Part shown: in pieces, positions 35,038 to 42,438 of the stretch
Layout of the letters: each line of letters opens with the position of its first letter
Position numbering within the stretch: position 1 is the first letter of the stretch
Assembly (NCBI GenBank): GCA_027622715.1
Contig: JAQBYN010000004.1
Coordinates: 1-64,000, forward strand
Source of the DNA: Pseudomonadota bacterium
GTDB taxonomy: Bacteria > Pseudomonadota > Alphaproteobacteria > SHVP01
DNA length: 64,000 bases
Reading direction: 5' to 3'
Translations under genes and position numbers: made by a program
The notes under the pieces: generated by a model
Databases searched by the model: none
What the model saw: only the letters and a program-made list of their open reading frames with translations
Told to the model about the DNA's origin: nothing

Positions 35038-36585
35038 ATGTTGATGACAGCCGAGTCCTACCGCGATTCGCTGCGCCGCTATCGGCCCAAGGTTTTCGTC
35101 AACGGCGACCGCGTCGACTCGGTGGCCGACGAGGCACGCTTTATGCCGGGCATCAATGCGATTGGCGTGACGTATGATTTCGCCCAGGCCGAGCGCAGTC
35201 GCTTCCTCATGGCGCCGACCGACACCCGCACCGGCAAGACGGTTAACCGCTTCCTCCACATGAATCGCAGCACCACCGACTTGCTGCACAAACTCGAAGC
35301 CGTGCGGTTGGTCTGCCAAGAGTCCGGCTGTGCCCAGCGCTATCTGACGCAAGACGCGCTCAACGCGATCTATCAGGCGACTTGGCGGATGGATCAGGAC
35401 GGTGGCGAGGGCGTCCACGATCGCTTTCTCGCCTATCTCGACCGCGTGCAAGACGAGGATCTAACGCTCGGCGTTGCCATGACCGACGCCAAGGGTGACC
35501 GCTCCAAACGGCCGCATCAACAGGCCAACCCCAATACCTATCTTCACATCAAGCAGCGGCGCCCCGACGGGATCGTTATCGAAGGCACTAAGGCGATCGT
35601 TACCGCCGCGCCCTACGTTCACGAATTTCTCGTCATGCCGTGCCGCAACATGACCGAAGCCGACAAAGACTTCGCGGTGTGCTGCGCGGTGCCGGTCGAT
35701 GCCGAAGGCATCACGATCATTGCGCGGCCAGCCGGCCGGCCCGGCGAGGCGGCGGCGAAGTTCAGCAACAAATACGGCCAGTCCACCGGCGTCGTCGTCT
35801 TTGAGGACGTGTTCGTGCCCTGGGACCGTGTCTTTATGGCGGGCGAGTGGCAGCACAGTCAGTTCCTCACGACCTCTTACGCCGCCCACCACCGGCATTC
35901 CTGTATCGGCGCGCGTGCCGGTTTCGGCGACCTCTTGATCGGCGCCGGCATGCTGATGACCGAGGCCAACGGTCTCGATGTCGCGAACGTGCCGCATCTG
36001 CGTGCGCGGATGGTCGATCTCATCAAAATCGTCGAAGGGTTCTTCGCTTGCGGCGTCGCGTCATCGACCTACGGTCAGGTCGATCCGTCCGGACTGGTCG
36101 AGCCCGAACGGATCTACGCCAACATCGGCAAACTCCTGATGTCGACGCAAATATATGAAATGCACCGCGTCGCGCACGAAGTGTCGGGCGGCCTGATCGT
36201 CGCGTTGCCGGGTCCGGAAGAAGACCACAATCCTGAAACCGCTGGCCTGTTATCTGACGTGTTGCGTGGCCGCGACGATATTCCCTACGACAAACGGATG
36301 GATGTCGCGCGCATGATTGAAGACCTCACCGCATCGGGACAGGCAGGTTGGTATTCACTGATCTCGCTGCACGGCGGCGGTTCGCCCGAAGCAATGGGCT
36401 TGGAAATTTTCCGCAGCTACCCGCTGCAAGACAAAGTGGATTTGGTCGCACGTCTCCTCGACCGTGGCGCGCTCGCTGACGATGCGGGCACGCCGAGCCG
36501 CGACAAACAACCCGGCCGCTGTTGCGTTACGGGGTGCGAAACACCCGAAGAAGCTGCGCAACCGCCGGCGCGGGTGCGTTCATGA
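35038..36585 (+). CDS. HpaB/4-hydroxybutyryl-CoA-dehydratase-like flavoprotein
   Basis: 515 residues. The start MLMTAESYRDSLRRY resembles 4-hydroxybutyryl-CoA dehydratase (AbfD), and the fold is that of the HpaB/AbfD group with an acyl-CoA-dehydrogenase-type flavin site. AbfD from Clostridium holds a [4Fe-4S] cluster by Cys99, Cys103, His292 and Cys299. Here the matching positions are Cys98, Tyr102, His285 and Ala292, so two cluster ligands are gone. That favours a flavin-dependent monooxygenase or another FAD reaction over the radical dehydratase. A flavin reductase (HpaC) is not encoded nearby. Its stop overlaps the lyase start by 4 bp. The C-terminal tail (GTPSRDKQPGRCC) is unusual. Confidence 0.88.
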   Translation: MLMTAESYRDSLRRYRPKVFVNGDRVDSVADEARFMPGINAIGVTYDFAQAERSRFLMAPTDTRTGKTVNRFLHMNRSTTDLLHKLEAVRLVCQESGCAQRYLTQDALNAIYQATWRMDQDGGEGVHDRFLAYLDRVQDEDLTLGVAMTDAKGDRSKRPHQQANPNTYLHIKQRRPDGIVIEGTKAIVTAAPYVHEFLVMPCRNMTEADKDFAVCCAVPVDAEGITIIARPAGRPGEAAAKFSNKYGQSTGVVVFEDVFVPWDRVFMAGEWQHSQFLTTSYAAHHRHSCIGARAGFGDLLIGAGMLMTEANGLDVANVPHLRARMVDLIKIVEGFFACGVASSTYGQVDPSGLVEPERIYANIGKLLMSTQIYEMHRVAHEVSGGLIVALPGPEEDHNPETAGLLSDVLRGRDDIPYDKRMDVARMIEDLTASGQAGWYSLISLHGGGSPEAMGLEIFRSYPLQDKVDLVARLLDRGALADDAGTPSRDKQPGRCCVTGCETPEEAAQPPARVRS

Positions 36586-37460
36586 TCAAGGGGCCGCTGC
36601 GTACGCTCCTGTTCGCGCCCGGCAACCATCCGCGCAAGGTCGAGAAAGTCTTTCATACCGGCACCGACGTCGTGATCCTCGATCTCGAGGACGCGGTCGC
36701 GATCAGCGAAAAGATCGCGACCCGGGCAACGGTGGTGGAGGCGCTCAAGCAACCGCGCCCCAATCTTGGCTACGTCCGGGTCAATGCCTTTGACACCGAG
36801 TATTGCTTTGGCGACATCCACGCGGTGATGGGCGACTGGCTCGACGGCATCATGCTGCCCAAGGTCGAATCCGCGGCTCAACTCGAAGCTGTTGACTGGA
36901 TGATGAGCGCCATTGAGCGCGAACGCGGCCTCGAAGAGGGCAAGATCGACTTGCTGCCCATCGTCGAAACCGGCCTCGGTCTTGATCGCATCGACGACAT
37001 CGCGCGCTCGGGTACCCGGGTCAAACGCCTGTCGTTCGGCGCCGGCGATTTCACCCGTGACATGGGCTACCTGTGGACCCCCGACGAAAGCGAACTCAAT
37101 TATCCGCGCTCGCGCTTCGCTGTCGCGTCGCGTGCCGCCCGGTTGGAGCCGCCGATCGACACCGTGTTTATCGACCTGCGCGATATCGAACATTTTGAAA
37201 AAGCCGCACGTACCGCAATGGGCCTCGGCTTCCAAGGCAAGCTGTGCATCCACCCCAGTCAGATCGACATTTGCAACACCGTCTTCACGCCGACCGACGC
37301 GCAAATCGTCGAAGCGAAAAAGCACATCGAGGCGTTCAAGAAGGCCGAGGCCGAAGGCTCGGCCTCAATCCAGGTCGACGGCTATTTCATCGACTACCCG
37401 ATCATCGAGAAAGCCGAGCGCATCCTGGCGTTGGCCGCGGCGATTTCGGCGCGGGGCTAG
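36582..37460 (+). CDS. HpcH/HpaI-CitE-family C-C lyase
   Basis: 292 residues, starting at an ATG overlapping the previous stop (ATGA). The pattern LFAPGNHPRKVEK and VILDLEDAVAISEK (metal Glu/Asp in the barrel) is that of the CitE/beta-malyl-CoA lyase group, and the C-terminal half has LCIHPSQIDICN. The enzyme would split a beta-hydroxyacyl ester, or a CoA thioester, to give acetyl-CoA or pyruvate. The context (dioxygenase, flavoprotein, PrpD-like partner) suggests the last cleavage step of the pathway. The substrate is inferred only. Confidence 0.9.
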   Translation: MIKGPLRTLLFAPGNHPRKVEKVFHTGTDVVILDLEDAVAISEKIATRATVVEALKQPRPNLGYVRVNAFDTEYCFGDIHAVMGDWLDGIMLPKVESAAQLEAVDWMMSAIERERGLEEGKIDLLPIVETGLGLDRIDDIARSGTRVKRLSFGAGDFTRDMGYLWTPDESELNYPRSRFAVASRAARLEPPIDTVFIDLRDIEHFEKAARTAMGLGFQGKLCIHPSQIDICNTVFTPTDAQIVEAKKHIEAFKKAEAEGSASIQVDGYFIDYPIIEKAERILALAAAISARG

Positions 37461-37464
37461 CCGA

Positions 37465-37485
37465 GCGGGCAGGGTGCAAGCCCGC
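37465..37485. terminator. Hairpin between convergent lyase and MmgE/PrpD genes
   Basis: GCGGGC and GCCCGC form a 6-bp stem around nine bases, between the two convergent stops. No T-tract is present, so the call is weak. Confidence 0.35.
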
Positions 37486-37492
37486 GGACATT

Positions 37493-38920
37493 CTATCTCG
37501 TGAGTGCGGCCGCCAACCCCGTTAGGTCCGACGCCGTATCCAGCCTTATCACGGCCTCGATGACTTGTTCGGTGCGCGCCGCATCGAACACCCGGCTCGC
37601 GTTGCTGCGGAACTTGCCGAGAATATCGCTGGTGCTGAGCGGGTTCTTGTCCGACCCGCGGTTGTGCGTCTCGCGGTGGCGCAATTCGCGCCCGTCCTTG
37701 GTACGCACCAAGACTTCGCCGCCGTAATAGCGCGGGAACAACGATGTCGGGTCGGTCTCGTAACGCGCCTTGCTGCATAGATCGAGAATCGTCGGATCGT
37801 TGAGCGCATCGTCCTCCAGTTCGTCCAGCGTGAAGCGCCCGCGCACGATCGACGCCGCCATGGTGTAGTGCACCGAAAACTTCGCGTCGTAAGAATTTGC
37901 AGGCTTTTTCTTGTTGGCTTCGGGCTCGCACACGACCGGCACTTGCTTCTCGTGGATCAACGCCACCAGTTCCGCGATATCGTCGGGCTTAAGGTCGTAT
38001 TTGGCCCGCAGCGCCAGTGCTGCGTCGGCAAAAGCATGGTTGAAGTGACAGGCCGGATAGGGCTTGAAGGCGACGTTCATCAACTCCCAATCGGTGTTGA
38101 GCCCCGCCACGGCTTTCTCCGGTTCGGTGGTCACGTCGTGCGCCGCGAACACGTTGTACAGACCAAAGCGCCCTTCGTAGGCACGGCGCGGCCCGACGAA
38201 GCCCCCTTGGGCCAATGCGGCGGCGGTAATGGCACCGACGCCGGCCCAGGCAGGGTGCATGCGCTTGGTCCAGGCGCCGTCTTCGAGAAATTCCAACGCG
38301 CCGGAGGTCGTGCTCAGCGTGATGCCTTGCGCCATGACCAATTGTTCTTCGGTCAATCCCATCAGGCGGCCCGCCGCAAGGGTCGCGCCAAACGCGCCCA
38401 CCACCCCGGTTGCGTGATATCCCTGTTTGTGGAATCCGCCGTTGGCCCCCATTCCGATCCGCGCATCGGCTTCGACCCCGGCCAAATAGGCCGCCATCAT
38501 CGTCGCACCGCTGGCCCCGTGTTTAAGGCCGACGGCAAACGCCACCGGCAACGCCGACGCAGAACAATGAACCACGCTGTCGGCGTGGGTGTCGTCATAG
38601 TCGAGGCCGTGGATCAGCGTGCCGTTCACTAACACGGCGTCGCGCAGCGGCAGACGAGTGCCGCTCGCAATCACCGGCGAGTCGCCGTCGCCCGCCAACG
38701 CGTGTACGCCGGCCAGCGTCACCCCACCGAAATCGAACGTTGAGGCCGCTAGTCCAACGCCGAAGCAATCCAAAATGTTTAGCTTGGCGCGCTCAACGAC
38801 GGCGCTTGGGACCGCGCCCAGGTCAAGATCCAAGGCAAATCGCGCCAACCTGCTCGACAAGAATGAGGGCGCGTCGTGGGCGGCGGTGGGTTCCTCGAAT
38901 GTCTCAGCGGCGGAAGTCAT
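37493..38920 (-). CDS. MmgE/PrpD-family protein (copy 2), GntR-island member
   Basis: 475 residues with the same organisation as copy 1 at 24343 but clearly diverged: NILDCFGVGLAASTFD, the active-site DYDDTHADSV and a lid with RYETDPTSLFPRYYGGE. Members dehydrate or decarboxylate methylcitrate- or aconitate-like acids. It is convergent with the lyase gene and has its own promoter, 40 bases downstream of operator B. The shared operator ties it to the same pathway. AGGAG lies about seven bases before the ATG. Confidence 0.88.
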   Translation of the reverse strand: MTSAAETFEEPTAAHDAPSFLSSRLARFALDLDLGAVPSAVVERAKLNILDCFGVGLAASTFDFGGVTLAGVHALAGDGDSPVIASGTRLPLRDAVLVNGTLIHGLDYDDTHADSVVHCSASALPVAFAVGLKHGASGATMMAAYLAGVEADARIGMGANGGFHKQGYHATGVVGAFGATLAAGRLMGLTEEQLVMAQGITLSTTSGALEFLEDGAWTKRMHPAWAGVGAITAAALAQGGFVGPRRAYEGRFGLYNVFAAHDVTTEPEKAVAGLNTDWELMNVAFKPYPACHFNHAFADAALALRAKYDLKPDDIAELVALIHEKQVPVVCEPEANKKKPANSYDAKFSVHYTMAASIVRGRFTLDELEDDALNDPTILDLCSKARYETDPTSLFPRYYGGEVLVRTKDGRELRHRETHNRGSDKNPLSTSDILGKFRSNASRVFDAARTEQVIEAVIRLDTASDLTGLAAALTR

Positions 38921-38958
38921 GGTGGGGCTCCTGAAGATGGTGCCAGCGGCGTCGCGTT

Positions 38959-38972
38959 ATTGTACGGACATT
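38959..38972. promoter_or_regulatory. Palindromic operator B (likely GntR target)
   Basis: On the minus strand this reads AATGT-CCGT-ACAAT, matching operator A at 13 of 14 positions. A TACAAT -10-like box overlaps its right half. It lies about 40 bases before the MmgE/PrpD start, so repression is expected. Confidence 0.55.
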
Positions 38973-38991
38973 TCCACGCAGCGGCCACTGT

Positions 38992-39723
38992 CTACCACTC
39001 GCGCCGCAATTCTGCCGAATAGGTAAAGCGGTCCTGCGGATGGATGCTGACCGACACTTCGAACACGCGCTTCTTGTGGCCGGCGTAGCGGCGCACCACG
39101 ACCAGGGCCGGCGTTCCGGGCGCAACTTTGAGTGCGTCGGCCACCGCTTCCGGCACGCGGTCCGCAAACAAATCCAGTTTGACCTCGTTGACATTTTCCC
39201 CGAACAGCTTTTCGACCAAGCGATAAACCGGAATTGGCTCCTTACCGATTTCGTCGGCTAGGCGCGCGTATTCCGGAATGACATAAACGTCGGTCCAGCA
39301 GATCGGTCTCTTTCCTTTGTCGAGGGAGCGCAGGCCGCTGATCCGAATCCAGTCTTCGCCCTTCTTGCACCCTAGCGTCGCGGCAAGAACCGAGTCGGCC
39401 TTCACCGCTTCGCTCGACGACACCTGAAGGGTGGTCTCCGGAGGATAGCGCAGCAGTTCATCCAAGGTGCCGATGGACTGCGTATAGGTGCCCCGCGCCT
39501 CGGTCGCTTTGACGATGGTGCCGAGACCGGCCTGGCGGGTCAGCAGGCCCATGTCCCCCAATTGCCGCATCGCTTCACGAATAGTGTGGCGGCTCACGCC
39601 GAAGCGCTCGCGCAATTCCATTTCGGTCGGCATCATGGCACCCACCGGCACCTTGCCCGACCGGATTTCGGTCAAGAGTTCGTCGGCGATCTCTTGGTAC
39701 AAAGGGCGGCTACGCTGGCTCAT
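38992..39723 (-). CDS. GntR-family regulator with UTRA (HutC-type) ligand domain
   Basis: 243 residues. A winged helix at about 8-70 (TEMELRERFGVSRHTIREAMRQL, here cut to its core ERFGVSRHTIREAM) precedes a UTRA effector domain with LDELLRYPPE and VYVIPEYARLADEIG. Such proteins repress catabolic operons and release DNA when a pathway intermediate binds. A TATGAT -10 ends nine bases before the ATG at 39723 and no ribosome site is seen, so the mRNA may be leaderless. A TTG at 39729 is also possible. Operator C overlaps this promoter. Confidence 0.9.
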   Translation of the reverse strand: MSQRSRPLYQEIADELLTEIRSGKVPVGAMMPTEMELRERFGVSRHTIREAMRQLGDMGLLTRQAGLGTIVKATEARGTYTQSIGTLDELLRYPPETTLQVSSSEAVKADSVLAATLGCKKGEDWIRISGLRSLDKGKRPICWTDVYVIPEYARLADEIGKEPIPVYRLVEKLFGENVNEVKLDLFADRVPEAVADALKVAPGTPALVVVRRYAGHKKRVFEVSVSIHPQDRFTYSAELRREW

Positions 39724-39732
39724 AGGCAATTC

Positions 39733-39738
39733 ATCATA
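39733..39738 (-). promoter_or_regulatory. -10 box of the GntR gene
   Basis: TATGAT on the minus strand; the next nine bases lead straight to ATG, so transcription probably begins at or beside the start codon. No clear -35 (GCGAAA at the right distance). Confidence 0.45.
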
Positions 39739-39741
39739 TCT

Positions 39742-39755
39742 ATTGTCCGGACTTA
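39742..39755. promoter_or_regulatory. Palindromic operator C (likely autoregulatory GntR target)
   Basis: ATTGT-CCGG-ACTTA keeps the TGTCCG/ACxT core of sites A and B but is less symmetric. It sits between the -35 and -10 of the GntR gene and just upstream of the divergent TPR gene, so it would suit weaker autorepression. Confidence 0.45.
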
Positions 39756-39812
39756 TTTCGCCCTTAACCGGCAGCCATGTTTAGCCTGCGGTCAGCCAAC
39801 GGAGGATTGAAA

Positions 39813-41111
39813 ATGCGGCACGATGCGCAGGGTTTAGCGGTTTCGACGGATCGCCCCGAAACCATCGCCGCTGTTGACCAGCTCTTGGCGCGTCAGGCAA
39901 ACCAACGCCTGGATCAAAGCGAACGCGCCGCGCTTCTGGCCGCGGCGGACCAGGACCCGGTGGCGCTGCCCAACACGATCGCGGCCATCCTCAGCATCCA
40001 CGCCGGCGACAAAGTGAGCGCTGCCCGTTATCTCGGCAGGGCGCGTGCCGCCCCAGACGCAAACGACCGTGAAGCATTATTCCTCGATGCTGCGGCCGCG
40101 TGGGCGGACGGCGACATTGACACTGCGATTGCCGGCTTCGAGCAGATTGCCGACCGCTGGCCGCGCGACATGTATGCCGTGTGGCTGTGCTGCACGCTCA
40201 AGTTCTACGCGCGCAAAGATGCCGACGGCGCGCTTGCCCTCGTGCGCCGCGTCATCGATCAAATCGACGATCGCGGCCAAGCCTACGCGCTCCTGTCGTT
40301 CATGGAAGAAGAAGCTGGGCTTTTCGCCGAAGCTGAATCATCGGCGCGTGTTGCAGTGGACCTCGATCCGACACTCATTCTTGGTCAGCACACAGTGGCC
40401 CATGTGATGGAAGCGCAGGGCCGTGACGCGGAAGGTGTCGAATGGCTCGAACGGTTCACCGAAACTTGGGATGACCTCAACGAATCGTTCAATCCGCATA
40501 TGTGGATGCATCTCGGGTTGCATTACCTCGGCATTGGCGACGGCGCGCAGGCGCTGAAGCTCTTCGACGTCGAGATTGCCCCACGCTATCTCGACAAAGG
40601 ACCGGCGCAACTCTACGGCGCCAACTTGCTGGCCCGCGCCGAACTCGCTGGGTTCGATGTCGGGGACCGGTTCGCCGGTATCGCGTCTCATATCGACATC
40701 GCGGCGCACCAGCACCTCGACGCGCTCGGCGACCTCCATCATGTCTACGTGCTGTCCCGCACCCCGGTCGGCGCACCGGCCTTCGTGAGCAGTATGGCGC
40801 AGCACGCCGAGGGCCTTCATCCCAGCGTCAAACCGACATGGGACGATGTCGTCCTACCCACCGCTCGGGCCATCGTGCTGTTCAATTCAGGCGATGCTCC
40901 GGGCGCAGCTGCAGCACTGGATTCGGCACACCACCGCTTCATCGACCTGGGCGGTAGCGCGGTTGAGCGCGGCGTTTTCGCCGACCTTTGGCTCCATGCG
41001 CTGATCGCTTCGGGCCGGCACGCAGAAGCCGCCGCCGAGCTCGATATTTTGCGGGCGCGCAAGGGCGATCATCTCGCCGTACGCCGCTTTGCCGGTTTGA
41101 TCGCCGCCTAG
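39813..41111 (+). CDS. TPR-repeat protein
   Basis: 432 residues of helical repeats with TPR-like pairs: AVDQLLARQANQRLDQSE, ALFLDAAAAWADGDIDTAIAGF, AALDSAHHRFIDLGGSA. Its Trp-Glu-Asp rich middle (NPHMWMHLGLHYLGIGDGAQALKLFD) matches a group of alphaproteobacterial TPR proteins of unknown role. No signal peptide, so cytoplasmic. ATG at 39813 with GGAGGA upstream. It is divergent from the GntR gene and convergent (stops overlap by 4 bp) with the flavoprotein at 41108. It may be a bystander to the island. Confidence 0.82.
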   Translation: MRHDAQGLAVSTDRPETIAAVDQLLARQANQRLDQSERAALLAAADQDPVALPNTIAAILSIHAGDKVSAARYLGRARAAPDANDREALFLDAAAAWADGDIDTAIAGFEQIADRWPRDMYAVWLCCTLKFYARKDADGALALVRRVIDQIDDRGQAYALLSFMEEEAGLFAEAESSARVAVDLDPTLILGQHTVAHVMEAQGRDAEGVEWLERFTETWDDLNESFNPHMWMHLGLHYLGIGDGAQALKLFDVEIAPRYLDKGPAQLYGANLLARAELAGFDVGDRFAGIASHIDIAAHQHLDALGDLHHVYVLSRTPVGAPAFVSSMAQHAEGLHPSVKPTWDDVVLPTARAIVLFNSGDAPGAAAALDSAHHRFIDLGGSAVERGVFADLWLHALIASGRHAEAAAELDILRARKGDHLAVRRFAGLIAA

Positions 41112-42298
41112 GTCTTCCAGAAATGTTGGGTTTCGTTCTCGATACCCAACATCAACCGGCCGGCGGGCGCCATGTTGCGATCCCACCCGACGCCGAATTG
41201 CTGCGACATCGCCGAGAGATCGCGAAACATGCGCTGCACTGGATTCGAATCGTAAAGACCCGAGGCGCCCATTTGCTGCACCAGCCGGTGCACCAGCGTG
41301 ACGCACAAACGGGTGACGTAGGCGCGGTCGCGCGCGAAGGCGATCTGCTGGTCCTGCGGCACCGGCTCACGCGCGGCTGCCCGGTCTCGCAAATACGACA
41401 TTTGCGCCTCGACCATCAGTTCGGCGGCGCGAAATTCGGCGGCGCTCTCGGCAAGCCGCAATTGCACCGACAACGAGGCTGCTGGCCGGTCGCCGAACAA
41501 CGCGCCGACGCGCGTCTTTGTCGATTCGGTGTAGGCCTGAAGCGCTCCCTCGGCGGCCCCCAGCAGCGGGCCCATCAACGTTGTCGCGACATAGGGGACA
41601 TACTCAATCCGGTAGAGCGCCGCGTCGCTATGCTGCGCGCCGGGCGGTTCGGGCGCGACGAGGTCGCGCGTCTTGATGAAGAGATGCGGCGGCACGTAAG
41701 CGTCTTTGAACACCATGTCCTTTGTGCCGGTGCCGCGCAGACCGGCGACATGCCACGTATCGGCAATCTCAAAGTCGCGCCGTGGCAACAGGCACGTCAC
41801 GGCGTCGCCGTCGTCCTCGACGGTACCGATGACAAAGCCCCACGGCGCATGATCAACCCCGCTGGCAAACGCGAATTGGCCGTCAAGCCGTAGCCCGTCG
41901 CCATCGCGCCGAATCTTGCCGCCGCGCGCCACCGTCGCGCCGGCCAAGACGGCACCTTTGCCGTCGCGCCAAACCTCTTCCTGCGCCTCGAGCGGAAAAC
42001 GGCCGACATAGGCCGCATGCGGCCCCACAATACTGACCAGCCAGGCGGTTGAGGGGCAGGCGCTCGCCAAGATCCGGCCCAACACGACAGGCGCGTCCCA
42101 GCCCAGCTCGTAGCCGCCAAACCGCGCGGGCTGGCAGATGCGGGTAAGGCCAGCGGCATGGAGCGCTTCCACCGTTGCCGGCAGCACGGTCCGGTTGGCT
42201 TCGGTCGCCGCGGCCTGGCCGCGTAGCATGGGCAGCAAGGCGCGGGCCCCCTCAGCAACCGCCTCAAGCGTGGGAATCTGCGCGTTTCCGCCGTTCAT
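41108..42298 (-). CDS. Acyl-CoA-dehydrogenase-fold flavoprotein (HsaA/DszC-like)
   Basis: 396 residues of the acyl-CoA dehydrogenase fold. The FAD and substrate elements are recognisable (CQPARFGGYELGW, GWDAPVVLGRILASACPSTAW near 70, GLRGTGTKDMVFKDAYVP), but the catalytic Glu near the C terminus is not obvious. This composition is shared by flavin-dependent monooxygenases such as HsaA, DszC and HpaB relatives. The protein probably oxygenates an aromatic or sulfur compound, with FADH2 from a separate reductase. No reductase is nearby. Convergent with the TPR gene. Confidence 0.85.
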   Translation of the reverse strand: MNGGNAQIPTLEAVAEGARALLPMLRGQAAATEANRTVLPATVEALHAAGLTRICQPARFGGYELGWDAPVVLGRILASACPSTAWLVSIVGPHAAYVGRFPLEAQEEVWRDGKGAVLAGATVARGGKIRRDGDGLRLDGQFAFASGVDHAPWGFVIGTVEDDGDAVTCLLPRRDFEIADTWHVAGLRGTGTKDMVFKDAYVPPHLFIKTRDLVAPEPPGAQHSDAALYRIEYVPYVATTLMGPLLGAAEGALQAYTESTKTRVGALFGDRPAASLSVQLRLAESAAEFRAAELMVEAQMSYLRDRAAAREPVPQDQQIAFARDRAYVTRLCVTLVHRLVQQMGASGLYDSNPVQRMFRDLSAMSQQFGVGWDRNMAPAGRLMLGIENETQHFWKT

Positions 42299-42438
42299 TT
42301 TGTTTCGTCCATAGCCCCAAAACCGGGCCGCACTCTACTATACTTGGTCCATGGGGCCACGGGACGGCATCCGGCATCCGCTGGGACCGCCCGCGAGGTA
42401 ATGTTATCGAGCCCCGATTCCCGTTTAAGAGGTTGTTT

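Noticed and set aside
34104-35039. 311-codon open frame on the minus strand opposite the TauD-like gene
   Set aside because: The product lacks any family pattern and is the antisense shadow of a gene with an intact facial triad, promoter and SD.
36417-37325. 302-codon minus-strand frame opposite the CitE-like gene
   Set aside because: No recognisable motif, and the forward gene has clear CitE elements and a coupled start.
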